64,000 nucleotides of DNA from Hallerella succinigenes (GTDB lineage: Bacteria; Fibrobacterota; Fibrobacteria; Fibrobacterales; Fibrobacteraceae). Positions 7,494 to 15,545 of the stretch are shown here, one piece after another (position 1 is the stretch's first letter; each line of letters begins with the position of its first letter). Under the pieces are notes generated by a model. It was not told the DNA's origin, made no database searches, and saw nothing but the letters and a program-made list of their open reading frames with translations. The stretch lies in the NCBI RefSeq assembly GCF_002797675.1, contig NZ_PGEX01000001.1, positions 558,001-622,000 on the forward strand, given 5' to 3'. The position numbers and the translations under genes are program-made.

Positions 7494-8756
7494 TTACTCG
7501 GTACGCTTCACCACAACCGGAACGATCGTCGTCGGGAAGTCGCCATCCTTATCGGTTGCAAAGACCGGTATGATCTGCGTCGAATCCGGAAGATCCTGTT
7601 CAAAAGAAAACGTGCCATCCGGGTTCAGCGGGAACGGTTCGCCACGTACCTGGAGGTGTGCGTCCGGACGGGTTCCGCCGTACACGATCAAGCGTGTCTT
7701 GACCCAGAGGAAGAAATCCTTGCCGTAATTGACGGAACCCGGAGTCGGCTGAAGAACCGAGCCGCTCGAAAGCAGACTGGATTCGCTCGAAAGGGAGCCC
7801 GAGAAAAAGGATTCCGAAGAACTGGCGAGATGTTCGAGCCAAGTCGCCACCGACTGGCTGGAAAGGCCCGAACTTCCGAATCCGCCGATACCGGCTCCAC
7901 CGAGGGAAGCCTTAAAGAAGACGCTTTCGGAATTTGAAACGGACTTCTTGACATTTTCATAACTGAAAACCTGCATCGCCGGAGCTTCGACGATCGGTTC
8001 AAACTTGCCTTCCGGAGTCTTGGTGCCGAGAGATGCGCTGAAAGAAGTTGCAACCCGATTCTGAACATACCAGCTCTTGGCATCGGCAGGGACTTCAATA
8101 TCCTGAAACTTGTGCCTCTTGTTCTTGCGAACGGTCAAGTCCTTGGAAACGTCATACAAGCGGAGAACGAGAGTTCCGTTACCCTGAAGAGCGCCCTTTA
8201 AACGTTCTTCCTTCACATCCCAGAATGCGTGGAGGAAGTTCGGATCGCGCTGCATCAAGACGAGGTATTCCGGAGAGAATTCCGACGGAATCTTCTGGAT
8301 GTTTTCAATCTTTTCGGCCACCTTGGTAGCCGCATTTGCGACAGCCTTCGTAGCCTTTTTCACAGCCGGCTTCACCACGTTTTTGACAGTATTCGTAGCA
8401 GCGTTTTTTGGAGTAGAGTCCTTCGTAGCGGGCTTTTTCGTTACAGCGGTCTTAGCCGGAGCCACCTTTGTCGCAACAGTCTTGGCTGTAGTCGCCTTTG
8501 CCGTTGCAGACTTTGCGGTCTTGCTTGCAGCGGTTTTCTGCGTCACAGTCCGCTTGATTTCTTCGACCTTGGACTTCACAGAAGCCTTAGCCTTGCGCGA
8601 CGCTGTCTTGAGTTCGGCGACCTTGGTTTCCGCCTTCTGCGAAATCGCCTTCAGCTCCTGAACCTTCGCCTTTTCCTTTTTCACTACATCTTTCACAGTC
8701 TTCTTGACCGCGGTAGTGAGACTAGACTTTACTGTAGCCTTCTTTGTCGTGCTCAT
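7494..8756 (-). CDS. DUF4912 protein with Lys/Ala-rich histone-H1-like N-terminal tail
   Basis: 420 residues. The first about 150 are almost entirely Lys, Ala, Thr and Val with AKxAxKK-type repeats, resembling histone H1-like or AlgP-like tails. From about residue 157 a DUF4912 domain follows (EFSPEYLVLMQRDP, FLHAFWDV, then a C-terminal segment with PLNPDGTFSFEQDLPD). A Ser/Gly-rich insert lies between its two halves. DUF4912 has no established biochemical role. Start: the ATG at 8756 has AAGGAG 8 nt upstream; a GTG three codons earlier overlaps the Shine-Dalgarno. The adjacent GH57 gene suggests a glycogen-related function, while the tail suggests nucleic-acid or polyanion binding. Confidence 0.8.
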   Translation of the reverse strand: MSTTKKATVKSSLTTAVKKTVKDVVKKEKAKVQELKAISQKAETKVAELKTASRKAKASVKSKVEEIKRTVTQKTAASKTAKSATAKATTAKTVATKVAPAKTAVTKKPATKDSTPKNAATNTVKNVVKPAVKKATKAVANAATKVAEKIENIQKIPSEFSPEYLVLMQRDPNFLHAFWDVKEERLKGALQGNGTLVLRLYDVSKDLTVRKNKRHKFQDIEVPADAKSWYVQNRVATSFSASLGTKTPEGKFEPIVEAPAMQVFSYENVKKSVSNSESVFFKASLGGAGIGGFGSSGLSSQSVATWLEHLASSSESFFSGSLSSESSLLSSGSVLQPTPGSVNYGKDFFLWVKTRLIVYGGTRPDAHLQVRGEPFPLNPDGTFSFEQDLPDSTQIIPVFATDKDGDFPTTIVPVVVKRTE

Positions 8757-8778
8757 GTTTGACACTCCTTTGGCACAA

Positions 8779-10026
8779 TCAATGCACCTTTTTCGGCTTA
8801 TTACCCCAATTGCCTACGCCTGTAAGACCGATTGCAATTCCAACGAACTTTTCGTCCCAAATGGAAGATTCCTCCGACTTACGAACGCCGCCCTGGATTG
8901 CGATATCCACTTTCGTGCTTCGCCTCCCAAGAGGAAATCCGGAGCCTATACCAACTCCGTACTCCGTGACATCGGAAATGTAATAATTTCTATACCAAGC
9001 TCCGAGTCTAAAGTCCATTCTTTGGACATAATTCTTAAAGTAATCTGTAGAACCGGAACGTTCGTAGCCAATTGCGGCCATAAATTCGCTCTGCGTTTTG
9101 GTCGTATCTTTCAAATTCCAAGATCCGGCGACGTTACGAATGTCGGCGTCCCAGCTTCGAAGCATAAAGTCAAGTAAAATATTGTGCTTTTTGTGGAAGC
9201 GGTAAGCAAACCCAGTAGCCATGGTCGGCGGCACTTCAATTTCACGGTCGAGCTTTGTCGGAACAAGCGTATCCGTTTCGCTGAACTCGATGTTGTATTC
9301 CAGATCGTTCTTGAGCGTGTAGGCAGTCGTATAAGAGAAGTAGAACGAGGAATTGCGTCCCTTGTAATGAACAGCACCCGTGTAATAAGCCGGATGATCC
9401 TTGATTTTCCAAGAACCCTCTGCGGTTTCCGTAATATCGGAGCTGTTAGTCGCCCAAGCATCCGTCTCTGCAACTTCACTGTTATCACCGCCCAAGGTCA
9501 GTTTGCGGGAAACGGAACCCATCACAAAGTGAGCGGTAAATCCCAAAGAAAGGCGACGGAAAAACGGAAGGCGTACCGCATAACTCGGTGTGATTTCATA
9601 AATGTTGCCCTGATACTTGAGACTTGCAAGATTTGTCTGCGTCGAATCACTGACTTCTTCATCAAAATTCGACGAATACTTTTGCGAAAGAGCCACGGCA
9701 ATCGTTCCAAAATCGTGCAAGGCAAAAACAAAGGAAAGCAATGGAATTTCAAGAGTCGAAGACGCGTAAGACTTATCGCTCTTTGAAGCCACGTTTTCTT
9801 CAAAAGTCATAGTCGCATTAAAGGACGTGTACTTTTCAAACGCAAGAGAGGCCGGGTTCCAATCCACAATGCCGCTGCCCACTTTAGCTCCGCCCGCATA
9901 TCCGCGGCCAAGCGTAATCGCGGAAGCGCCTTCGGTCGGCTTACCCAAAGCTTCAAGGCCCATCATCGAAGCGGCACTCGCCGCGATCGTTACAAGGAAA
10001 ACGGAAAGAAGAATTTTGCGGATCAT
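8779..10026 (-). CDS. Outer-membrane beta-barrel protein (PorV/FadL-like)
   Basis: 415 residues with a typical signal peptide (cleavage near ASAASM). The mature N-terminus, LGRGYAGGAKVGSGIVDWNPASL, has the NPA signature seen in FadL/PorV-type barrels. Alternating hydrophobic strands continue to the end. The ATG overlaps the stop of the upstream lipoprotein gene (ATGA, 10023-10026), so the two products are made together. It may be a porin or a partner of the lipoprotein; the substrate is unknown. Confidence 0.7.
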   Translation of the reverse strand: MIRKILLSVFLVTIAASAASMMGLEALGKPTEGASAITLGRGYAGGAKVGSGIVDWNPASLAFEKYTSFNATMTFEENVASKSDKSYASSTLEIPLLSFVFALHDFGTIAVALSQKYSSNFDEEVSDSTQTNLASLKYQGNIYEITPSYAVRLPFFRRLSLGFTAHFVMGSVSRKLTLGGDNSEVAETDAWATNSSDITETAEGSWKIKDHPAYYTGAVHYKGRNSSFYFSYTTAYTLKNDLEYNIEFSETDTLVPTKLDREIEVPPTMATGFAYRFHKKHNILLDFMLRSWDADIRNVAGSWNLKDTTKTQSEFMAAIGYERSGSTDYFKNYVQRMDFRLGAWYRNYYISDVTEYGVGIGSGFPLGRRSTKVDIAIQGGVRKSEESSIWDEKFVGIAIGLTGVGNWGNKPKKVH

Positions 10027-11468
10027 TCGTCATCCCCCCGCTTGGTAGCAAGCCAGAGCTTCAAATTCATCGGCTGACTGATGTAGTCAGTGAAATCGTA
10101 ACGCGAGTAAGTCTGATAATCCATGAAGATGTACACGGAGTCACCGTCGTCAGTAATATGGTCGTAATAGAGCGTATCGTAAGGGGCGAGCATCGAATAG
10201 CCCATGCGCAAAACGACCCGCATCTTCGCCCCCTTGCCTGCGTGGTTGATAAAGGAGCGCATGCCCTGAGTCAGCTGAAGTCCGAGGGTATCGCCTTCCA
10301 TGAAGACGAGGTTCGGATGTCCATACTTTTTGATGTATTCACGGTTTAACTTGTACGTTTCCGAAGATTCCATATCGACGCCGTTCGAATCCACAAACGT
10401 CGCAGCGACAACTTGGACTGGAAACCCTAGTTCGGAGCCTTCCGTCGAAGAACTGCGACCCATCTTGAGCTGGGCAAGGACGACCGCCTGGCGAACATCG
10501 TTGCTATCGCCTTCCGTGTACGGGAACTCATCTCCATAGAATTCATTCAAGGCGGACATGATTCTTTCACTCGGAATTTCCACGAGCAGGGATTCCAGAA
10601 CGCCACCGTGCAAAACGATGCAGTCCGAACATTCATCCTTGTAGGAACTGATGATCGCGGAGCGGAATGCCCAGATGTTTTTGTAAATGTCCCTTGTCGT
10701 CGTATCGCCATCGGAAACCGTCGTCTGCGTGTATCTCTTGACACGAAGGAACGGTACCACGTCGGCGCCCGGTCCGTAGAAGCGATAGAGGCGCTGGGCT
10801 TCCGGAGCAGAAATGCGAAGCTGCACACGGGCGGCTTCCGTGACCTTCGCCAAATCCTCGTAGAACGCATGCGGAAGGTCAATCTTCAAAGCGGAGTCCA
10901 AAGAGGAAATCTTGACTTTATAAGTGGTATCTGCGGAAGTCGCCTTTTTGAATGATTCGCGAAGACCTGCGACCCAAAGGGAATCCTGGATGTTGCCTAG
11001 ACTGTCGACAAAAGCAGAACCTTCACCCGTTTCAATGATCCAGGAGAACGTGAGTTCAAGAGTTTCCTTGAGCGGAAGGGAATCCAATTTGAAGCGAGCC
11101 TTATCGTAGAAGCCGGAGTCCGGATAGAGGGCAAGGAAAGCGGAGCGATATTCTTCCGAGCTGTCTGCCGAATACTGCGCAAAGAAGCTCTTATCGCGGA
11201 AACCGATGTCCAGGACCCAATCGTGTTGCATGCCGTTGACCGCGCCGACGACACCCTGGTAATAATTGATACGCGGTGTACTGTCAAAGCCCACTTCATA
11301 CGAAGAGAGTTCAAGGTCGCTGATTTCGACCGTTTGCACTAAATAGTTCGAAGGAAAGCCCTGATCGTCCAACCAGGTGACCAAAGCGTCTCCATCCGAG
11401 TCAAAAATGCACGATGCAAGCAAGAGCATCGGCAAGATGGCAAATACGAAAAACTTGAATTTCTTCAC
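10023..11468 (-). CDS. Large lipoprotein of unknown function
   Basis: 481 residues. It has a lipoprotein signal with lipobox LLASC (Cys about residue 20), followed by an Asp-rich start. I recognise no domain in the rest; it has mixed alpha/beta character with many Asp/Ser/Tyr residues and ends KLWLATKRGDDE. It starts at GTG with CGGAG 5 nt upstream. TATATTTG on the minus strand at 11506-11499 is a plausible promoter box. It is translationally coupled to the outer-membrane barrel downstream, so a two-component surface complex is a reasonable inference. Confidence 0.75.
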   Translation of the reverse strand: MKKFKFFVFAILPMLLLASCIFDSDGDALVTWLDDQGFPSNYLVQTVEISDLELSSYEVGFDSTPRINYYQGVVGAVNGMQHDWVLDIGFRDKSFFAQYSADSSEEYRSAFLALYPDSGFYDKARFKLDSLPLKETLELTFSWIIETGEGSAFVDSLGNIQDSLWVAGLRESFKKATSADTTYKVKISSLDSALKIDLPHAFYEDLAKVTEAARVQLRISAPEAQRLYRFYGPGADVVPFLRVKRYTQTTVSDGDTTTRDIYKNIWAFRSAIISSYKDECSDCIVLHGGVLESLLVEIPSERIMSALNEFYGDEFPYTEGDSNDVRQAVVLAQLKMGRSSSTEGSELGFPVQVVAATFVDSNGVDMESSETYKLNREYIKKYGHPNLVFMEGDTLGLQLTQGMRSFINHAGKGAKMRVVLRMGYSMLAPYDTLYYDHITDDGDSVYIFMDYQTYSRYDFTDYISQPMNLKLWLATKRGDDE

Positions 11469-11498
11469 GGAAACTCCGAAAAAAGGAAACTACACGTG

Positions 11499-11506
11499 CA
11501 AATATA
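11499..11506 (-). promoter_or_regulatory. TAnnTTTG-type box upstream of lipoprotein gene
   Basis: TATATTTG on the minus strand, 30 nt before the GTG start, followed by a separate Shine-Dalgarno site. An exact consensus match. Confidence 0.45.
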
Positions 11507-11579
11507 CAAAGTCTTCTTTCGCAAGATTTCTAGATTTTGCCCGTTAAAACTTTTTTAGGGACATCTCCCTGAGGCCATT

Positions 11580-12920
11580 ATGAAACCTTTCCACGCATAT
11601 TTCCAGAACATCAATGGAACTGATACCTATCCGCTCGACGAAGTCATTTATCGCAGCAAGGTCGATAACAGCCTTCTCGAAGTCCATCACGACCGTGAAG
11701 CCCTCGCAGAACGCTCCCCAGAAGAATGGAAGAAACTCTTTGCCGAACGTCGCATGAGCTTTAAGCCGGAAGACATGAGCGGTATCTGGAGCAAGCGTGA
11801 AATGGTTCTCCCGGAAATGCCTGTCGAAGACATCGTGACGATGCGCGAAGGCTGGAGCCCGCTTTTTGACGCAGCCCCGCTCGCCAAAGAACTCGGCATC
11901 AAGAGCCTCAAGGTCAAGCTTTGCGGCAATTCCCACACCGGCTCTTTTAAGGACCTCGGCATGACGGTTCTCGTAAGCCAGGTGAACCACATAATTAAAA
12001 AGCAGATCCATGAAATCGACGCGGTCGCTTGCGCATCTACCGGCGACACCTCTGCAGCTCTGAGTGCTTACTGCGCCAAAGCAGGCATTCCGTCGATCGT
12101 ATTCCTCCCGGCAGGCAAGACGAGTACCGCTCAGCTGATTCAGCCGATTTCGAACGGCAGCATCGTGCTTGCCCTCGACACGGACTTTGACGGCTGCATG
12201 AAGATTGTGCAGGAAGTCACAAAGGATAACCGCATTTACCTCGCGAACTCGATGAACAGCCTCCGCGTGGAAGGCCAAAAGACGATTTCTCCGGAAATCT
12301 GCCAGGAACTCGGCTGGAAGGTTCCGGATGTGGTCATTATCCCGGGCGGCAACCTCGGTAACGTAAGCGCTCTCGCCAAGGGCTTTGAAGACTGCAAAGC
12401 GATGGGTCTCATCAATAAGATTCCTCGCATTGTCGTCGCTCAAGCGGAACACGCAAATCCGTTCTACCAGGCTTACGAACGCGGCTTCGACAAGCTCGTT
12501 CCGGTTCAGGCCAAGAAGACCCTCGCAAGCGCAATTCAGATCGGCAACCCGGTCAGCTATCCGAAGGCAGTACGCGCCATTCAGAATACGAACGGCATAG
12601 TCGTGAGCGTGACGGAAGAAGAACTTGCAAACGCCGCTCACCGCGCAGACCGCATCGGTCTTTACGCTTGCCCGCACACGGGCGTCGCACTCGGCGGTCT
12701 TGAAAAGCTCGTTGCCGCAGGCAAGATCGACAAGGAAGAAGCAGTGATTGTCATCAGCACCGCCCACGGTCTGAAGTTCACCGAATTCAAGGTCGGCTAC
12801 CACGAACAGAAGCTCGAAGGCATTCAGAGCAAGTTCGCAAACCCGATTTTCAAGGCTCCGGCCGAAATCGGCGCTGTGATGGATATCCTCAAGAAAGAAA
12901 TGGCGAACCGGAGACGCTAA
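11580..12920 (+). CDS. thrC: Threonine synthase
   Basis: PLP enzyme converting O-phosphohomoserine to threonine. 446 residues. The PLP lysine lies in CGNSHTGSFKDLG (Lys124). The phosphate-binding glycine loop is IIPGGNLGN. CASTGDTSAALSAYC and the C-terminal CPHTGVALGG also fit the family. GAGG lies 5-6 nt before the ATG. The next gene follows after only 3 nt, but their functions are not obviously related. A 553-residue antisense reading frame over this gene is a shadow. Confidence 0.95.
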   Translation: MKPFHAYFQNINGTDTYPLDEVIYRSKVDNSLLEVHHDREALAERSPEEWKKLFAERRMSFKPEDMSGIWSKREMVLPEMPVEDIVTMREGWSPLFDAAPLAKELGIKSLKVKLCGNSHTGSFKDLGMTVLVSQVNHIIKKQIHEIDAVACASTGDTSAALSAYCAKAGIPSIVFLPAGKTSTAQLIQPISNGSIVLALDTDFDGCMKIVQEVTKDNRIYLANSMNSLRVEGQKTISPEICQELGWKVPDVVIIPGGNLGNVSALAKGFEDCKAMGLINKIPRIVVAQAEHANPFYQAYERGFDKLVPVQAKKTLASAIQIGNPVSYPKAVRAIQNTNGIVVSVTEEELANAAHRADRIGLYACPHTGVALGGLEKLVAAGKIDKEEAVIVISTAHGLKFTEFKVGYHEQKLEGIQSKFANPIFKAPAEIGAVMDILKKEMANRRR

Positions 12921-12923
12921 GAA

Positions 12924-14168
12924 ATGGTTTTGAATGCCATCTGGCTCATCTTCTTTTTTGGAGCTTTTATCGCGTGCTTTGTCCAATGGATTGCCTTTGG
13001 AGATTCGGGAATTTTCAACAAGACAATCCTTTCTGCATTCGATATGTCCAAGACGGCGTTTGAAATCTCGATTGGTCTCACAGGCATTCTGAGCCTTTGG
13101 CTCGGCATTATGAAAATCGGGGAAAAAGCGGGAGCCATACAAGTTCTTGCAAAGATTGTTCAGCCGCTCTTTACCCGTCTCTTTCCCGAGATTCCCAAGG
13201 ATCATCCGGTCATCGGCACGATGCTCATGAACATCAGCGCGAATATGCTCGGTTTGGACAATGCGGCAACGCCGATGGGCTTACAGGCCATGAAGCAGTT
13301 GCAGGAGCTGAATCCGAACGAAGACAAGTCCGTTGCAAGCGATTCCCAAATTCTCTTTCTCGTTTTGAACGCAAGCGGTTTGACGCTCATCCCGGTCAGC
13401 ATCATGACCTACCGTGCGCAGATGGGCGCCGCAAACCCGAGCGACGTGTTCCTTCCGATTCTTCTTGCGACTTTCTTCAGCACGATTGCAGGCATTATCG
13501 CGATCAGCTTCTTTCAAAAGATCAAGCTCAAGGATCCGGTGACGCTTCTTTGGCTAGGCGGTCTTTGCGCAGGCGTGATCGCACTTCTCGCCTACTTTAG
13601 CCGTTTGACAGCCGAAGCGCTCGGAACGACAAGCCTTTTTATTAGCGGGATCGTTCTCTTTAGCGTCATCGTTGCCTTTCTGGGCCTTGCGGTCTATAAA
13701 AAGATCCGCCCCTATGAAGCCTTTATTGAAGGAGCGAAAGAAGGTTTCCATACCGCAGTCATGGTCATTCCTTACCTCATTGCCATTCTCGTCGGCGTGG
13801 CGGTTTTCCGCGCGAGCGGTGCAATGGACCTGGTCATGAACGGCATCTCTTATCTGCTCAATCTTTTCGGCATCGGTAACGATGTGGTTCCGGCGCTTCC
13901 GACGGCCATCATGAAGCCGCTCAGCGGTGGCGGTGCCCGTGGCATGATGATCGATGCGATGAAGACTTTTGGCGCAGACAGTTTTGCAGGTCGCTTGAGC
14001 AGTATGTTCCAAGGCGCAACCGACACCACGTTCTACGTGCTCGCGGTTTATTTTGGATCGGTGGGCGTTCGCAAAACGCGCCACGCACTTACCTGCTGCT
14101 TGATTTCGGACTTGGCGGGCATTCTTTCGGCGATTACCATCGCCTATCTGTTCTTCCCGCCGACCTAA
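12924..14168 (+). CDS. SpmA-SpmB fusion, nucleoside-recognition (Gate) domain membrane protein
   Basis: 414 residues, strongly hydrophobic. The first half (about 1-200) resembles spore maturation protein A, with SANMLGLDNAATPMGLQAM. The second half (about 245-414) resembles SpmB, with PTAIMKPLSGGGARGMMID and FQGATDTTFYVLAVYFGSVG. In Bacillus the two are separate genes affecting spore cortex. Here they are one polypeptide in a non-sporulating type of organism, so a transport role is more likely. GGAG within the end of thrC is about 10 nt before the ATG. A terminator follows. Confidence 0.85.
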   Translation: MVLNAIWLIFFFGAFIACFVQWIAFGDSGIFNKTILSAFDMSKTAFEISIGLTGILSLWLGIMKIGEKAGAIQVLAKIVQPLFTRLFPEIPKDHPVIGTMLMNISANMLGLDNAATPMGLQAMKQLQELNPNEDKSVASDSQILFLVLNASGLTLIPVSIMTYRAQMGAANPSDVFLPILLATFFSTIAGIIAISFFQKIKLKDPVTLLWLGGLCAGVIALLAYFSRLTAEALGTTSLFISGIVLFSVIVAFLGLAVYKKIRPYEAFIEGAKEGFHTAVMVIPYLIAILVGVAVFRASGAMDLVMNGISYLLNLFGIGNDVVPALPTAIMKPLSGGGARGMMIDAMKTFGADSFAGRLSSMFQGATDTTFYVLAVYFGSVGVRKTRHALTCCLISDLAGILSAITIAYLFFPPT

Positions 14169-14183
14169 TCCTTTTCACTTGAA

Positions 14184-14221
14184 AGCAAAAAACGCAGTTC
14201 AAACGAGCTGGGTTTTTTGCT
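14184..14221. terminator. Bidirectional terminator
   Basis: AGCAAAAAACGCAG pairs with CTGGGTTTTTTGCT (one mismatch). It sits between the convergent SpmAB-like gene and pepT. Confidence 0.8.
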
Positions 14222-14240
14222 CTAATTTTTGATTGGAAAG

Positions 14241-15479
14241 CTATTCTGCAGTTGCGATGTTCAAAATGATTCGCGAAACAGTTTCAATGCCTTCCACCGT
14301 TACATGTTCAAACGGACCGTGGTACGCATAGCCGCCCGTGCCGAGGTTCGGACAGGGCAATCCCATCAAGGAGAGCCTTGCACCGTCCGTACCACCGCGA
14401 ACAGGATTGCTCACCGGTTCAAGACCTTCCTTTTGAATCGCCCTGCGGGCACGTTCAAGCACCTGCGGATACTGTTCAATCACCTGCATCATGTTGCTGT
14501 AGGAAGGCTCGATCTCTAGCGAAAGAATTGCATCTTCCGAATTACCGCCGAACTTAGAATTGAAGATAACGGCAAGGTTTTCCAGATACTTCAAACGCTT
14601 TTCAAACATCTGACGATCGTGATCGCGGACGATGTAGGTAAGCGTTGCACTGGAAACATCTCCCCGCATATCGATCAAATGATAGAAGCCTTCCCTGCCT
14701 TCGGTCATCGCCGGAGTTTCATTCTTCGGGAGCGCCGTTATGATTTCTGCAGCCATGAGGCTTGCGTTCTTCATAATGCCCTTGGCATTACCCGGGTGAA
14801 CACTCTTGCCGCGCACTTTAAAAATCGCAGTCGCCGCATTGAAGTTTTCATACGCGACTTCACCTTCATAGCTGCCATCCACCGTATAAGCGAACTTCGC
14901 CTTGAAATACTGCAAATCAAAGAGGTCCGCACCGCGACCGATTTCTTCGTCGGGCGTAAAGCCTACCCAGATATCGCCATGCGGAATTCCTTCCCCGTTA
15001 CGATCGCTTTCGGCAAGGAGTTCCATCGCCGTCACAATCGCCGTAATTCCCGACTTGTCATCCGAGCCGAGGAGCGTTGTGCCATCCGTCGTGATTAGCG
15101 TTCTGCCTTTTAACGTAACGAGGTCCGGAAATTCCGAAACCTTCAATACATCGCCCGTTCCTTGGAGAACGATATCGCTTCCATCATAGTTTTCAAAAAT
15201 CTGCGGTTTGGGATTCACACCGGAAAAATCCGGAGCCGTATCCATGTGGCTGATAAAGCCTATCGCGTCGTCCGATTCATGTCCAGCCGTTGCCGGGAGC
15301 ATCCCGTAAACGTAGCCGTGTTCGTCGATCTTGACCCGTAAGAGTCCTATTTCTTTTAATTCTTCGGCAAGATATTTGCCGAATTCGAGTTGTTGCGCTG
15401 TACTCGGGCAAGTGTTAGAAGCTTCGTCCGAGGTCGTCGTAAAGCTTACATACTTGAGAAAACGATCTAGAATCTTCAT
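14241..15479 (-). CDS. pepT: Peptidase T (tripeptide aminopeptidase)
   Basis: M20-family zinc peptidase removing N-terminal residues from tripeptides in the cytoplasm. 412 residues, the normal length. Metal and catalytic motifs: FISHMDTAPDFSG (His78, Asp80), LLGSDDKSG (bridging Asp140/141), TPDEEIGRG (Glu178, Glu179), and the dimerisation/substrate segment NPVRGGTDGARLS. The start ATG is preceded on the minus strand by TAAATTTA and only four further bases, with no properly spaced Shine-Dalgarno, suggesting a near-leaderless mRNA. It runs convergent with the SpmAB-like gene. Confidence 0.94.
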   Translation of the reverse strand: MKILDRFLKYVSFTTTSDEASNTCPSTAQQLEFGKYLAEELKEIGLLRVKIDEHGYVYGMLPATAGHESDDAIGFISHMDTAPDFSGVNPKPQIFENYDGSDIVLQGTGDVLKVSEFPDLVTLKGRTLITTDGTTLLGSDDKSGITAIVTAMELLAESDRNGEGIPHGDIWVGFTPDEEIGRGADLFDLQYFKAKFAYTVDGSYEGEVAYENFNAATAIFKVRGKSVHPGNAKGIMKNASLMAAEIITALPKNETPAMTEGREGFYHLIDMRGDVSSATLTYIVRDHDRQMFEKRLKYLENLAVIFNSKFGGNSEDAILSLEIEPSYSNMMQVIEQYPQVLERARRAIQKEGLEPVSNPVRGGTDGARLSLMGLPCPNLGTGGYAYHGPFEHVTVEGIETVSRIILNIATAE

Positions 15480-15497
15480 GCCCTAAATTTATAAATG

Positions 15498-15530
15498 AAA
15501 AAGCCTCCCCTACTGGGGAAGCTTTTATTT
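15498..15530 (-). terminator. Terminator after thioredoxin lipoprotein gene
   Basis: On the minus strand AAGCTTCCCC, AGTA, GGGGAGGCTT and then TTT. It lies just past the stop at 15546. Confidence 0.85.
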
Positions 15531-15545
15531 TACGCTTTTCAGAAA

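Noticed and set aside
11544-13205. 553-residue open frame antisense to threonine synthase
   Set aside because: It covers a clear thrC gene, has no recognisable domain and no Shine-Dalgarno; codon bias on the opposite strand explains the long open frame.
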